A stretch of 64,000 nucleotides of DNA, taken from an uncultured Acidimicrobiales bacterium. Lineage in GTDB: Bacteria; Actinomycetota; Acidimicrobiia; Acidimicrobiales; SZUA-35. The position numbers were made by a program, and so were the translations under genes. The DNA lies in contig CALJSB010000119.1 of NCBI GenBank assembly GCA_937976305.1, positions 1-64,000 on the forward strand. Reading direction: 5' to 3'. A model generated the notes under the pieces. That model had not been told where the DNA came from and did not search any database. It saw only the letters and a program-made list of their open reading frames with translations. Position 1 is the stretch's first letter. Each line of letters starts with the position of its first letter. Shown here piece by piece: positions 26,594 to 35,645 of the stretch.

Positions 26594-29350
26594 TTAGGTG
26601 CGAGGGATCTCACGCTCGTCGTAGGTCTCGATGATGTCGCCCTCTTTGAGGTCCTGGAAGTCGCTGAGGCCAATACCGCACTCGAAACCGGCAGCAACCT
26701 CGGCAACGTCGTCCTTGAAACGGCGGAGTGATTGCACCTCGCCCTTCCAGATGATCGTGCCCTCGCGAAGGAAGCGGACCTTTGAGCCACGGCTGATCTT
26801 GCCGTTTTGCACCATGCAACCGGCGATCGCGCCGAGCTTGGGGACACGGAAGATCTCTCGAACCTCGGCATCGCCGGTGACGATTTCTTCGAATTCGGGA
26901 GCGAGAAGACCGAGCATGGCGTTCTCGATGTCTTCGAGAAGCTTGTAGATGATCTCGTAGGTACGGATCTCGACGTGTTCGGTGTCGGCCAGCTCGCGAG
27001 CCTTGCGATCGGGACGAACGTTGAATCCGAGGATCGTGGCGTTCGAGGTTGCCGCGAGCAACACATCGTTTTCGGTGATGCCGCCGACCGCTCTCGACAA
27101 GAAGGCGAGCTTGACATCGTCACGCTCAAGCTTGCGGAGCGAATCAACGAGCGCTTCGAGCGAACCATTGACGTCGGCCTTCACGAGCAGGTTGAGCGTG
27201 GCGGTTTCGCCACTCTGGATCTGCTGGAAGATGTCTTCGAGCTTGGCGCCACCACTCGTAGCGGACGCATCGCGACCCAGGCTGGCAAGACGCTGCCAGT
27301 GCTCGCGAGTGTCGGCCACCTTGGAGGCGACCTTTTCGCTCGGAGCGACGACGAACTCGTTGCCGGCTTCCGCAACGTCGCTCAGGCCGAGCACCTCGAC
27401 TGGAGTCGACGGGCCAGCAACCTCGATGCTCTCGCCTTGGTCGTTGATCATGGCTCGGACACGGCCCCACGCAGCGCCGCTCACCAGCGGATCGCCAACG
27501 GAAAGAGTGCCTCGCTCGACCAACACCGTGGCCACCGGACCTCGTCCGATGTCGAGGTGCGATTCGAGCACCGTGCCTGCGGCGCGGCCCTCAGGAGAGG
27601 CTCGAAGCTCTTCGACCTCTGCGATGACCTGCAGGTTGTCGAGCAGGTCTTGGATGCCGTCGCCGGTCATGGCGGACAGCGGCACGAAGATCGTTTCGCC
27701 ACCCCACTGCTCGGGCACGAGCTCACGCTCAGCGAGCTGCGACATGATCTTGTCTGGGTCGGCGCCTTCGCGATCCATCTTGTTGATGGCAACGATGATC
27801 GGCACTTCAGCAGCTCGAGCGTGATCGAGAGCCTCGACGGTTTGGGGCATCACGCCGTCGTCAGCGGCGACAACCAACACGACGATGTCGGTGGCGTCGG
27901 CGCCACGGGCCCGCATTGCGGTGAACGCCTCGTGGCCCGGGGTGTCGATGAACGTCAGCGGGGTGCCGTTGTTGGCGACCTGATAGGCGCCGATGTGCTG
28001 GGTGATACCGCCGGCTTCGCCTTCGACGACGTTGGCCGAACGAATACGGTCGAGCAGGAGGGTCTTGCCGTGGTCGACGTGACCCATCACGGTGATCACG
28101 GGCGGGCGGATCGGCTGATCGTCGTCGGACTCGTCTTCTTCGACCGTCAGGTCGAGGATCTTCTGGAGCTCGACCTCTTGCTCCTCACCCGGATCGACCA
28201 GACGAATCTCGGCCCCGACGTCTTCGGCAAAGAGCTCGATGAGCTCGTCGCTGAGCGACTGAGTTGCCGTGACCATTTCGCCGTTGGTGAGCAAGAAACG
28301 GACAACGTCTGCGGCCGTTCGATTGAGCTTCTCGGCAATATCTTGGGCGGTCGACGCACGTTCAATGACGACCGTGCCCTCGGGCACTGGCGCATCGTCT
28401 GCGGTGTAGGTCGGCACGTCCATCGGCGTGAGCTCTTCTTGGCTCCGACGACGTCGGCTCTTGCGGCGAGGACGCTGACCGCGAGGGCCTCCTCGATTTC
28501 CGCCACCGGGGCGACCACCGGGGCCACCACCACCGGGACGACCACCTGGACCGCCACCACCACCGGGGCCGCCAAAGCCGCCGCCTGGGCGGTTACCGGG
28601 GCCACTCGAACGGAAGCCGCCGCCACCGCCGCCACCGCCGCCACCGGGACGACTGGCGCCACCAGATCGATTACCGCCACCGGGCGCAGGGGCGCGCCCG
28701 CCACCGGGGGGAGGCGGGATGGGCTTGCCACCGGGACTGAGCGGGGGCCCGGGAGGAGGCGGAATTGGTTTGCCGGCGGGCCCGCGAGGCGGGGCTGTCC
28801 GACCAGCAGGCGCTTCGGCCTTTGGTGGCGCAGGACTCTGGGCTGCAACCGGCTGAGGCGCTTCCGCTGCAGCCGGGCGAGGCGCAGGTGTGGGCTCTGG
28901 GGCGGGCGCAGGCTGCACGACAGGTGCAGGCTTTGGCGGCGCGGCCGGCTTGGTCGACACCACGTTGCTTGGCGGCTTCGGCGCTGGCTTCGCTTGCTCG
29001 GGCTCCGGCTCAACCTCGGCGACGACCGGCTCAGGCTCGGCCTCAACGACCGGCTCAGGCTCAGGCTCTGGTTTGGGCTCGGGAGCTGCCTCAACGACAG
29101 GCTCCGGCTCCGGCTCGGGCTCAGGTTCGGCCTCGACGACGGGCTCTGGCTCCGGCTCCGGCTCCGGCTCTGGTTCGCGGATGAGACCTTCACGCTCGGC
29201 CTTGCGGCGGAGACGGTCGGCTTGCGCCTCGACGATGCTCGAGGAGTGGCTCTTGACGCCGATTCCGAGCGCGTCGCAAAGGTCAATGATCTCGGCGTTC
29301 GAGAGGCCCAGCTCTCGTGCAAGCTCATAAACCCGGACTTTGGATGCCAC
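26594..29350 (-). CDS. infB: Translation initiation factor IF-2
   Basis: 918 residues. GTPase that places fMet-tRNA on the 30S subunit and joins subunits. The N-terminal IF2 domain ([20 protein letters not shown]) is followed by a long linker with runs of EP dipeptides (about 60-125), Ala/Pro stretches and a Gly/Arg-rich segment (about 215-305). The second IF2_N domain, the GTPase with GHVDHGKT (near 420), DTPGHEAF and NKMD, and beta-barrel domains follow. GTG start. The repetitive linker DNA (GGCTCC/GGTTCG runs near 29000-29180) is a local low-complexity stretch. Confidence 0.97.
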   Translation of the reverse strand: MASKVRVYELARELGLSNAEIIDLCDALGIGVKSHSSSIVEAQADRLRRKAEREGLIREPEPEPEPEPEPVVEAEPEPEPEPEPVVEAAPEPKPEPEPEPVVEAEPEPVVAEVEPEPEQAKPAPKPPSNVVSTKPAAPPKPAPVVQPAPAPEPTPAPRPAAAEAPQPVAAQSPAPPKAEAPAGRTAPPRGPAGKPIPPPPGPPLSPGGKPIPPPPGGGRAPAPGGGNRSGGASRPGGGGGGGGGGFRSSGPGNRPGGGFGGPGGGGGPGGRPGGGGPGGRPGGGNRGGPRGQRPRRKSRRRRSQEELTPMDVPTYTADDAPVPEGTVVIERASTAQDIAEKLNRTAADVVRFLLTNGEMVTATQSLSDELIELFAEDVGAEIRLVDPGEEQEVELQKILDLTVEEDESDDDQPIRPPVITVMGHVDHGKTLLLDRIRSANVVEGEAGGITQHIGAYQVANNGTPLTFIDTPGHEAFTAMRARGADATDIVVLVVAADDGVMPQTVEALDHARAAEVPIIVAINKMDREGADPDKIMSQLAERELVPEQWGGETIFVPLSAMTGDGIQDLLDNLQVIAEVEELRASPEGRAAGTVLESHLDIGRGPVATVLVERGTLSVGDPLVSGAAWGRVRAMINDQGESIEVAGPSTPVEVLGLSDVAEAGNEFVVAPSEKVASKVADTREHWQRLASLGRDASATSGGAKLEDIFQQIQSGETATLNLLVKADVNGSLEALVDSLRKLERDDVKLAFLSRAVGGITENDVLLAATSNATILGFNVRPDRKARELADTEHVEIRTYEIIYKLLEDIENAMLGLLAPEFEEIVTGDAEVREIFRVPKLGAIAGCMVQNGKISRGSKVRFLREGTIIWKGEVQSLRRFKDDVAEVAAGFECGIGLSDFQDLKEGDIIETYDEREIPRT

Positions 29351-29460
29351 GTGTAGATCTACCCTCGAGGGAATCGGGACGAAAGCGCGCGCGGATACGC
29401 ACGCTCGAAGTTCAGGAGCCTAGCGCCACACGGCCGCGAGACCACGTACTTAGCGGTGTG

Positions 29461-29694
29461 CTACGACTTTGCTCCGGGTCTCACCCTGAGTGCCCGAGCG
29501 AACGCGTGAGAAGCCAACGCGGCAGCTTCGCAGGCCTCGCGACGGTCGGCACACAGCCACGCACCTCGCCCGGGCCCTGACCGACTCTCGAGCGGCCGAC
29601 CATCCGGGCCACGAACGAACCGAACGAGCGCCGATTGGGGCCGCTTGGCCCGACAACCGACACACGTTCGTTGGGGTTCGTTCTCTTCCGACAC
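29461..29694 (-). CDS. YlxR (DUF448) family RNA-binding protein
   Basis: About 77 residues from GTG 29694, 7 bp after the nusA stop. The family pattern RTCVGCRAKRPQSALVRFVR, then GRGAWLC and the second Cys are present. YlxR proteins lie between nusA and infB in Gram-positives and are reported to bind nucleic acid or modulate RNase P and transcription. The basic end (FARALRVRPGAKS) fits RNA binding. Confidence 0.88.
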   Translation of the reverse strand: MSEENEPQRTCVGCRAKRPQSALVRFVRGPDGRPLESRSGPGRGAWLCADRREACEAAALASHAFARALRVRPGAKS

Positions 29695-29701
29695 CAGCGG
29701 G

Positions 29702-31111
29702 TCAGTCGCCTGCCGCCTCGTCGCTGTCGTCGCCGGTATCGGCGGCTTTTGCAGGGTCCTCGCCCTCATCATCACCGGCGTCAGCAACATCACTGTCTCC
29801 AGCAACATCACTGTCTCCAGCATCATCAGAGGCTTCCGCGTCAGCGTCGGAATCCGCTTCATCGGCTTGCGCTTCGTCTGCGCCATCATCAGAAGCATCG
29901 GCTGATGCATCGTCGGTGGCGTCGTCGATGGCGTCATCACCGGCTGCTTCTGCGGCATCATCGTCAGTGGGAGCATCGCCATCACCCTCTGCAGATGAGG
30001 CGGCTTCCCACTGTTCGAGGGTCATCGCTTGTGAGCCATCGGCAGGCTGCCAGAGCTGCTCGCCGGTCTCTTCGTTGACAATCCACTCGCCTTCGGCCCA
30101 CTCTTCGCCATCGTAGGTCTCGACACCGAGCGCCTCTTCTTCGATCTGGGTTTCGCTCTTGATGTCGATGCGCCAACCGGTCAACCGGTGAGCCAAGCGA
30201 GCATTCTGGCCCTCTTTACCGATGGCGAGAGAGAGCTGGAAGTCCGGAACAATCACGGTCGCCGTACCCGTCGACTCGTCGATCCGAACCTCCTTGACCT
30301 TCGCCGGCGAAAGAGCCTTCGCAACAAAGTCGTAGGAGTCTTCGCTGTACGGAATGATGTCGACCTTTTCGCCGTTCAACTCGTTGACGACCATGCGAAC
30401 ACGAGATCCACGTGCGCCGACGCAGGCGCCGACCGGATCGACATTCTGATCGTTGGAGTGCACGGCGATCTTGGTGCGGTGTCCGGGCTCACGGGCACAT
30501 GCCCGCAGCTCGACAATGCCGTCTGCGATCTCGGGCACTTCGAGTTCGAAGAGACGCTTGACCAAGCCGGGGTGGGTTCGACTCACCACAATCTGTGGAC
30601 CCTTGACGGTCTTGCGAACTTCGACGATGTAGGCCTTCAAGCGGGTCCCTGAATCGGGGCGAGGGCCAACCGACACCTGCTCGGCCTGCGGCAGAAGGGC
30701 CTCGACTCGACCGAGATCAATGAGCGTGTAGCGCGAATCGGTCTGCTGCACGATGCCGGTGACGATCTCGCCCTCTTTGCCGGCGTAGTGCTCGTACTTC
30801 ATCTCGCGCTCTTCTTCACGAATGCCCTGCATCAGCACCTGCTTGGTGGTCTGTGCAGCGATTCGCCCGAAGTTCTCAGGAGTCACGTCCATCTCGGCGC
30901 CAACGGGCTCACCGTCTTCATCGAGCTCTTGCGCCCAGACGCGGATCTCAAAGGTGGACGGGTCGATGGTGACCCAGGCATATTCGTAGGACTCTGGATC
31001 GCGCTTGTAGGCCGACTCGAGAGCGTTGGCGAGAATGCCGTAGAGCTTCTCGACAGGAATGTCACGGCTCTCTGCAAGTGCTGCGAGAGCATCGGTCATC
31101 TCGTTTGCCAT
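29702..31111 (-). CDS. nusA: Transcription termination/antitermination protein NusA
   Basis: 469 residues. N-terminal RNA polymerase-binding domain, S1 domain ([21 protein letters not shown]), then KH1 ([20 protein letters not shown]) and KH2 ([20 protein letters not shown]). The last 110 residues are an Asp/Glu/Ala-rich acidic tail ([20 protein letters not shown]), unlike compact actinobacterial NusA and probably disordered. It may mimic the E. coli acidic-repeat region in autoinhibition, which is speculation. Confidence 0.96.
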   Translation of the reverse strand: MANEMTDALAALAESRDIPVEKLYGILANALESAYKRDPESYEYAWVTIDPSTFEIRVWAQELDEDGEPVGAEMDVTPENFGRIAAQTTKQVLMQGIREEEREMKYEHYAGKEGEIVTGIVQQTDSRYTLIDLGRVEALLPQAEQVSVGPRPDSGTRLKAYIVEVRKTVKGPQIVVSRTHPGLVKRLFELEVPEIADGIVELRACAREPGHRTKIAVHSNDQNVDPVGACVGARGSRVRMVVNELNGEKVDIIPYSEDSYDFVAKALSPAKVKEVRIDESTGTATVIVPDFQLSLAIGKEGQNARLAHRLTGWRIDIKSETQIEEEALGVETYDGEEWAEGEWIVNEETGEQLWQPADGSQAMTLEQWEAASSAEGDGDAPTDDDAAEAAGDDAIDDATDDASADASDDGADEAQADEADSDADAEASDDAGDSDVAGDSDVADAGDDEGEDPAKAADTGDDSDEAAGD

Positions 31112-31196
31112 GATTTCTGTTCTTTCAGTTGTGGTCTCGAGGAGGGGTGCCGACCATCAGAGCTCGGCCACCCTCATGTTTTGTTGTGGTTGCTGT

Positions 31197-31260
31197 TTGC
31201 TCTGCTTGCTTCTTGCTCTGCTTGCTTCTTGCTCTGCTTGCTTCTTGCTCTGCTTGCTTA
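31197..31260. repeat. Four tandem 16-bp repeats spanning the rimP stop
   Basis: TTGCTCTGCTTGCTTC is repeated at 31197, 31213, 31229 and 31245. The last copy ends TTA instead of TTC, and this TTA is the minus-strand rimP stop codon. The array fills half of the rimP-nusA spacer. Confidence 0.9.
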
Positions 31261-31791
31261 CTTCTTCTTTTTGTTGGACGGGCCCTTGCCCGGCTTCGGC
31301 GCCGGCCCCCAGTCGAACACAGTACGCGCCTTTGACACGTCCGCGAGTGAGATCTCGTGTCGCGTCACCTCGGCGAGATCAACACCATCGGTCTCGACAG
31401 CATCGATTGTCACGAAATCGCCTGCTGGCCCTCCCGTGGTGTCGTCGACGGCAATCAGTTCGCCCCGAATGCGCCGCTGTTCGTGGCCAGGGAAGAGCTT
31501 GAGGATGACGTTCTCACCGATCGCCCGGCGGTAGTGGGCAACCGTGTTGAGTCGACGCTCGACGCCGGGACTCGACACCTCGAGCGTGTAGCGCCCAGGA
31601 ATCGGATCGTGTTGATCGAGAATCGGCGAGATGTTGCGGTTCACCGTGGCCAGAACGTCGGTGGTGATGCCGCCCTCTTGGTCGACCGTGATCCGCAACA
31701 GGCCACCGTTGTACTCGACGTCGACGAGCTCAACGCCAAGCGTGGCGACGACAGGCTCAAGAAGATCGGTGACGTTGTCGGTGACAGACAT
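31258..31791 (-). CDS. rimP: Ribosome maturation factor RimP
   Basis: 177 residues from ATG 31791 (MSVTDNVTDLLEPVV). Needed for 30S maturation. The N-terminal alpha/beta domain (GVELVDVEYNGGLLRITVDQ), the family motif YTLEVSSPGVERRL and a C-terminal SH3-like barrel are visible; the end is Lys-rich (GPSNKKKK). First gene of the rimP-nusA-ylxR-infB operon. The stop codon is the edge of a 16-bp tandem repeat array. Confidence 0.94.
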   Translation of the reverse strand: MSVTDNVTDLLEPVVATLGVELVDVEYNGGLLRITVDQEGGITTDVLATVNRNISPILDQHDPIPGRYTLEVSSPGVERRLNTVAHYRRAIGENVILKLFPGHEQRRIRGELIAVDDTTGGPAGDFVTIDAVETDGVDLAEVTRHEISLADVSKARTVFDWGPAPKPGKGPSNKKKK

Positions 31792-31840
31792 AGAGGTGAT
31801 CCAGCGATGGCGAGTGGTTGGCCCGTCCAAAAGCGAAACA

Positions 31841-31860
31841 GCGTGGGCCGAAACCCACGC
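31841..31860 (-). terminator. Terminator after the LinD-like gene
   Basis: GCGTGGG / CCCACGC, a perfect 7-bp stem with a 6-nt loop, followed on the minus strand by TGTTTCGCTTTTGG. It separates the upstream LinD-like gene from rimP. Confidence 0.65.
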
Positions 31861-31900
31861 CGAACGGCGGTGCCCGAAAGCAACTTCAGGTTACCGCCCG

Positions 31901-33397
31901 TCAGTAGATGCCGGGCATCAGCACCATGTCAGCGCTCACCATGGGCACTCGAAACACCACATCAGCACCACGGGTGTCCATCATCGCGTTGTCGATGCCG
32001 GTGATGAACCAGAGCCGAGGCTCGGCGCCAACAAGCCGGAACTCGGTCAAGGCACGAGGGTTCTCGACCATCGGGGCAAGCGAGAGATGGAGCGCATCGC
32101 CAACCCACTCGGCTCGACTGAGCGCCATCGATGGGAAGTCGACGCCGACAATCTGCGGGCACGATTCGATAGGAGCGGCAGAAAGCGCCGTCCACCGACC
32201 AGGTCCTGCGGCCTCGGCGGTCGCGAGATAGGCGTTGTACTGCCCCCGGGGGTGTGGCTCACCGAGGCCCATGCCCCACGTGAACTCAGCCCGTTCGGTG
32301 TCCCACGTCGGCTCATACGACGCCTCGATGGCCGCAACGAGCTCGGCCTCGAGGTCGCTCATGCCCCACTCGCGAGCGAGCACGAGCGCCGATGCAAACC
32401 CACGGTTCGCCGGCAGCGGCGACGGCGGCCCCGCTTCCCCGAGTCCGACCGCTCGACACCCAGCCTCGAAGAGTCGTTGGGCGTCGTCAGGAAACTGCGG
32501 CGCGGCGTAGAAGGCCGTGGTGAGCGAGCTGTTCACCGGCATTCGATGGTGCACGTCAAGCAGTGGGTCGTAGTAAAGCGTGGTGGTCGTCGGCAGCTCG
32601 TCGCCCCCAAGCCCGAGATAGTGCGAACGGGCGTAGTCCCACCACCCCTCAACGGCTTCGCGATGAAAGTCGGTGCCAAATCGGTTGTCGTGCAGCCTCA
32701 GACCGAGGCCCGCTCCAGCCAGTCAAAACGGCCAGATCTTGGTGTTCTCTCAATGACAGCCGATCGGGGCAGCCAGCCACTGCTCTTTCAGGTGCTCCGC
32801 AATCGCGCTGTGCCTCCACGAGAAGCTGTTGTCGCCATCGCGGATCATGTCGAAGGGTGTGTTCCAGCGATCGTCGTCGGCCACCATCGATCGAATGCCG
32901 AGCAGCAACAAGAAGAATCCCTTGTAGAAGAGCATTCCGTCGGCGGCCACCGGGTCCATTTGGGTACCCCACGGCTCGATCCCGTTTGCCGTCCACCCCG
33001 GCACGTCGTAGTCACCCCAGAGTTCCTCCGGGATGAGCATCCGATAGGCATCCGGGTAGTTCCCACGATCGGGGTCAGGCCCAAACTGTGTGAGCCAATC
33101 GGCCGCTGACCACCAGCTCGTGTGACGTTCGATGAGCCGGTCGAGCACCTGCACGTACCGCTCGGTCCACGCAGGCGTCCGTTGGGCCATCAAGCCGAGG
33201 GCGTAAGAGGAATCCACCAGGTCAAAGCGATGCCAGCTTGCCATCGGCGGATCGGATCGATCATCCCAATGATCATGAGGCTGGCCCAAGCGATCCCAAT
33301 TGTCTGGCGTGTGCACCTTGCGGTCGAGGTATCGGAGCCACCCAAGCGAACGATCCGACAGCCTGTCCGCCGCAGACGCAGTGGAACTCGGGGCCAT
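31901..33397 (-). CDS. Linalool dehydratase/isomerase-like protein with two in-frame TGA (putative selenocysteines 216 and 225)
   Basis: Read through two TGA codons (32750-32752 and 32723-32725), this is a single 498-residue frame. The pieces on either side are clearly one protein of the LinD domain family ((alpha/alpha)6 barrel): FYKGFFLLLLGI, DGDNSFSWRHSAIAEHLKEQ, then APIGCH-U-ENTKIWPF-U-LAG, GTDFHREAVEGWWDY, and GLGEPHPRGQYNA near the end. Family members carry C-E-P-N-x-x-F-x-x-C-N here, with catalytic Cys171 and Cys180 in Castellaniella LinD (from memory), nine residues apart exactly as the two TGAs. The His of the LinD GHLN motif appears replaced by Phe (KGFF). ATG 33397 has TACGTT 6 bp upstream (leaderless). 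No SD. Substrate unknown. The alternative, a gene killed by two nonsense changes exactly at both active-site Cys codons, is much less likely. Confidence 0.8.
32695..32709 (-). promoter_or_regulatory. Putative bacterial SECIS hairpin for the second TGA of the LinD-like gene
   Basis: On the minus strand GCCTC-GGTCT-GAGGC forms a 5-bp stem. The apical loop GGUCU starts 19 nt after the second TGA, inside the 16-37 nt range usual for bacterial SECIS elements. The E. coli fdhF element has the same GGUCU in its loop (from memory). Confidence 0.6.
32714..32736 (-). promoter_or_regulatory. Possible SECIS-like hairpin for the first TGA
   Basis: TCTGGCC / GGCTGGA pairs over 7 bp with two adjacent G-U wobbles around the loop GTTTTGACT. 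The loop begins 21 nt after the first TGA and contains the second TGA, so the two recoding signals would overlap. Weaker than the hairpin for the second TGA. Confidence 0.35.
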
Positions 33398-33403
33398 CGG
33401 CCC

Positions 33404-33409
33404 AACGTA
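33404..33409 (-). promoter_or_regulatory. -10 element of leaderless promoter (LinD-like gene)
   Basis: TACGTT on the minus strand, 6 bp upstream of ATG 33397. Confidence 0.5.
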
Positions 33410-33420
33410 ACCCAGGCGAG

Positions 33421-33426
33421 TATTGT
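33421..33426 (+). promoter_or_regulatory. -10 element of leaderless promoter (94-residue protein)
   Basis: TATTGT, 7 bp upstream of ATG 33434. It is divergent from the box at 33404-33409, only 11 bp away, so the two transcripts would start almost back to back. Confidence 0.55.
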
Positions 33427-33433
33427 TGTCCGC

Positions 33434-33718
33434 ATGGGCATCCTCGATTCGATCTCTGGTTGGTTCAAGAAGGAAGCAGCAGAGGTGAAGAACTCGGTCG
33501 ACAACCTCGAGCAGCGTCTCGACACCGATCTGTCTCGCAAGGAACGCGAACTCACCGCCCCGCCCGAAGCGAAGCTCGACATGATCCAAGACGAGATCGA
33601 TGAAACCGATTCCTTCTCGGCCATTCAAGACAAGATCGACGCCACACAGGGCAAAGCGCTCGCTGACGCCGATGTCGCCGACGTTGATCTCGAGAGCCGC
33701 AAGCCCGCCAGCGAGTAG
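33434..33718 (+). CDS. Small charged helical protein, function unknown
   Basis: 94 residues, starting MGILDSISGWFKKEAAEV. The N-terminal 18 residues form an amphipathic helix, and the rest is rich in Asp, Glu, Lys and Ala with predicted helices (DLSRKERELTAPPEAKLDMI) and no Cys. No membrane segment or known domain recognised. It may be a membrane-surface or stress-associated protein, but this is only suggested by the N-terminal helix. Divergent from the LinD-like gene with adjoining leaderless promoters. Confidence 0.7.
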   Translation: MGILDSISGWFKKEAAEVKNSVDNLEQRLDTDLSRKERELTAPPEAKLDMIQDEIDETDSFSAIQDKIDATQGKALADADVADVDLESRKPASE

Positions 33719-33835
33719 ATCTGCCGAGCGGCAACAGAGCGCCGATCACTTCTGAAAAGCACTGCAGACATCTGCTATTAGCTGCTGCTACAAGGACTTT
33801 CTCAAGGTTTTGAAACGCGACGTCGATGCCCTGGT

Positions 33836-34363
33836 ATGAGCACCTCCGCCGCAACTCAAGGTCAGGCCATCAACGCCGGTGATATTCGCCGCCATCTCCT
33901 CGGCCTTGCGGAAACGAACTTCACCGGCATCCTCTACGTCGATGGCCCAACCACCGGCCGCGTGGCCATGCACGATGGGTCGATCTGGGATGCTCGTCGG
34001 TGCGGACAACTCCACGTGCTGGACTGGCTGCGCTCAGTTGGCGCTCTCCCCGCCGAGGAACCACGGAGCGACGCCATCAACGTTGGCATCACACTGCGAC
34101 AAGCTGCAGCAGAGAACCCCAATCTCGATCTGAGTGTGATCGAATCCAGAACCTTCGACTACATCTCGACTGAGGTGTGTGCCCTTGCCGGGGTGACAAC
34201 GGGGCTTGCATCACTCGTGCCTGGCGATGCCACCGACATCCACTTCGTCGCCGCATGGCCAGTTGCAGAGATTCTCAGCCGCACATGCGAAGCCGCGCCG
34301 AGGACCAAAGTGTCTGTCGCCGCTCGGGCCAACCTGCTCGACCTCGGCGTCATTCTCGAGTGA
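33836..34363 (+). CDS. DUF4388-like protein
   Basis: 175 residues. The N-terminal half (IRRHLLGLAETNFTGILYV, then DGPTTGRVAMHDGSIWDARR) resembles the DUF4388/PatA N-terminal domain found in bacterial signalling proteins; the family match is from memory. The C-terminal half, after LPAEEPRSDAINVG, is unassigned. A 117-bp region of lower G+C precedes it (33719-33835). Convergent with ispG, stops 4 bp apart. Confidence 0.65.
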   Translation: MSTSAATQGQAINAGDIRRHLLGLAETNFTGILYVDGPTTGRVAMHDGSIWDARRCGQLHVLDWLRSVGALPAEEPRSDAINVGITLRQAAAENPNLDLSVIESRTFDYISTEVCALAGVTTGLASLVPGDATDIHFVAAWPVAEILSRTCEAAPRTKVSVAARANLLDLGVILE

Positions 34364-34367
34364 CGAG

Positions 34368-35597
34368 CTAGCGGTCCTTGCGAATCAGCTCAACGACGTG
34401 TTCGGCGTCGTTGGCGTCGTCGCCCTTCTCGTTCAAGTTGCGCTGGCGATCTTCCTCGGCCGCCCGACGAGCAGCGGGGGCCGATGCTTTGGCTTTCTCC
34501 ATCGCCGCGTCGATGCCGTGCTCCATGATGAACTCGGCCCACTCGACAAGCGTCGGGACCATCTCGTCCTCGGGAACCACAGCAACGTTCTGGCCCTTGA
34601 CGAAGAGATGGCCGCGCTTGTTTCCGGCAGCAATACCGAGGTCGGCATCACGCGCCTCGCCCGGCCCGTTGACGACACACCCCATGACGGCCACTTGCAG
34701 CGGGATCTCGCGACCCTCAAACGCAACGACAGCATCGTCCGCCACCTTGTAGACGTCGATCTCGGCCCGTCCACACGAGGGGCACGCAATCAGATCGACG
34801 TTTTTGCGTTCGCGCAGACCCATGGCCTCCAGCAGTTGCCTGCCGATCTTGGCTTCCTGGACGGGATCCGCTGTGAGCGAGTAGCGGATCGTGTCGCCAA
34901 TCCCCTCGGCCAAAAGAGTTGCGATACCGGCAGTGGCCTTCACGATGCCTGCCGGGGGCGGTCCGGCCTCGGTGACGCCGAGGTGGAGCGGATAGTCGAC
35001 TCGATCGGCGAGTTGTCGGTACGCCTCAATCATCAGCGGCACATTTGATGCCTTCACCGAAATCTTGATCAGGTCGAAGTCGACCTCTTCGAAGTAGGCG
35101 ATTTCTTGCAAGGCCGACTCGACCATCGCCTCGGGTGTGACCTTGCCGCCGTACTTCTCATACAGCTTCGGGTCGAGGCTGCCACCGTTCACGCCGATGC
35201 GAATCGGCACGTTGCGATCTTTGGCTTCAGCAGCAACGGCCTTGATGTGTTCGGGCTTGCGAATGTTGCCGGGGTTGAGGCGCAGGCAATGCACGCCTGC
35301 TTCGAGAGCCTCGAGGGCCCGCCGATATTGGTGGTGGATGTCGGCAACGATCGGAACCGGGCTGCGAGGCACGATGCGAGCCAGGCCCTCGGCCGCCTCG
35401 GGCTCGTTGCACGTGCAGCGCACGATGTCGGCGCCAGCGGCCGCCAGCGCGTAGATCTGTTGCAGTGTGCCATCGACGTCGGCCGTCTTGGTGATGGTCA
35501 TCGACTGCACCGTGATCGGAGCGTCACCACCGACGGGGACGTTACCCACCATGATCTGGCGGGTCTTGCGACGCTCGAAGGTGACCCCTGTGTCCAT
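34368..35597 (-). CDS. ispG: 4-hydroxy-3-methylbut-2-enyl diphosphate synthase (flavodoxin)
   Basis: 409 residues. Penultimate MEP-pathway step, converting MEcPP to HMBPP with a [4Fe-4S] cluster. The cluster ligands are seen in CPSCGRAE and GCVVNGPGEA with the conserved Glu; the TIM-barrel part has VQSMTITKTADV and NPGNI. The C-terminus carries a charged extension. Sits with dxr in the same cluster, so two isoprenoid genes flank rseP. Confidence 0.96.
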   Translation of the reverse strand: MDTGVTFERRKTRQIMVGNVPVGGDAPITVQSMTITKTADVDGTLQQIYALAAAGADIVRCTCNEPEAAEGLARIVPRSPVPIVADIHHQYRRALEALEAGVHCLRLNPGNIRKPEHIKAVAAEAKDRNVPIRIGVNGGSLDPKLYEKYGGKVTPEAMVESALQEIAYFEEVDFDLIKISVKASNVPLMIEAYRQLADRVDYPLHLGVTEAGPPPAGIVKATAGIATLLAEGIGDTIRYSLTADPVQEAKIGRQLLEAMGLRERKNVDLIACPSCGRAEIDVYKVADDAVVAFEGREIPLQVAVMGCVVNGPGEARDADLGIAAGNKRGHLFVKGQNVAVVPEDEMVPTLVEWAEFIMEHGIDAAMEKAKASAPAARRAAEEDRQRNLNEKGDDANDAEHVVELIRKDR

Positions 35598-35645
35598 GGC
35601 GGTCAGTCTGCCACGCGAGGCAGCCGGCCTGGCTGCTTCAGCGGA

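Noticed and set aside
28960-29180. Repeats of GGCTCC/GGTTCG type as a CRISPR or VNTR
   Set aside because: They encode the EP-rich linker of IF2; low-complexity coding DNA.
26807-29356. 849-codon open frame on the plus strand over infB
   Set aside because: Antisense shadow of infB produced by high G+C and repetitive linker DNA; infB itself is certain.
31901-32554. Separate genes on either side of the TGAs in the LinD-like region
   Set aside because: Both pieces are in the same frame, the bases between them encode family-typical sequence, and the downstream piece has no promoter or SD of its own.
31631-33109. 492-codon plus-strand frame opposite rimP and the LinD-like gene
   Set aside because: Shadow; the minus-strand frame has family motifs and the plus-strand frame none.
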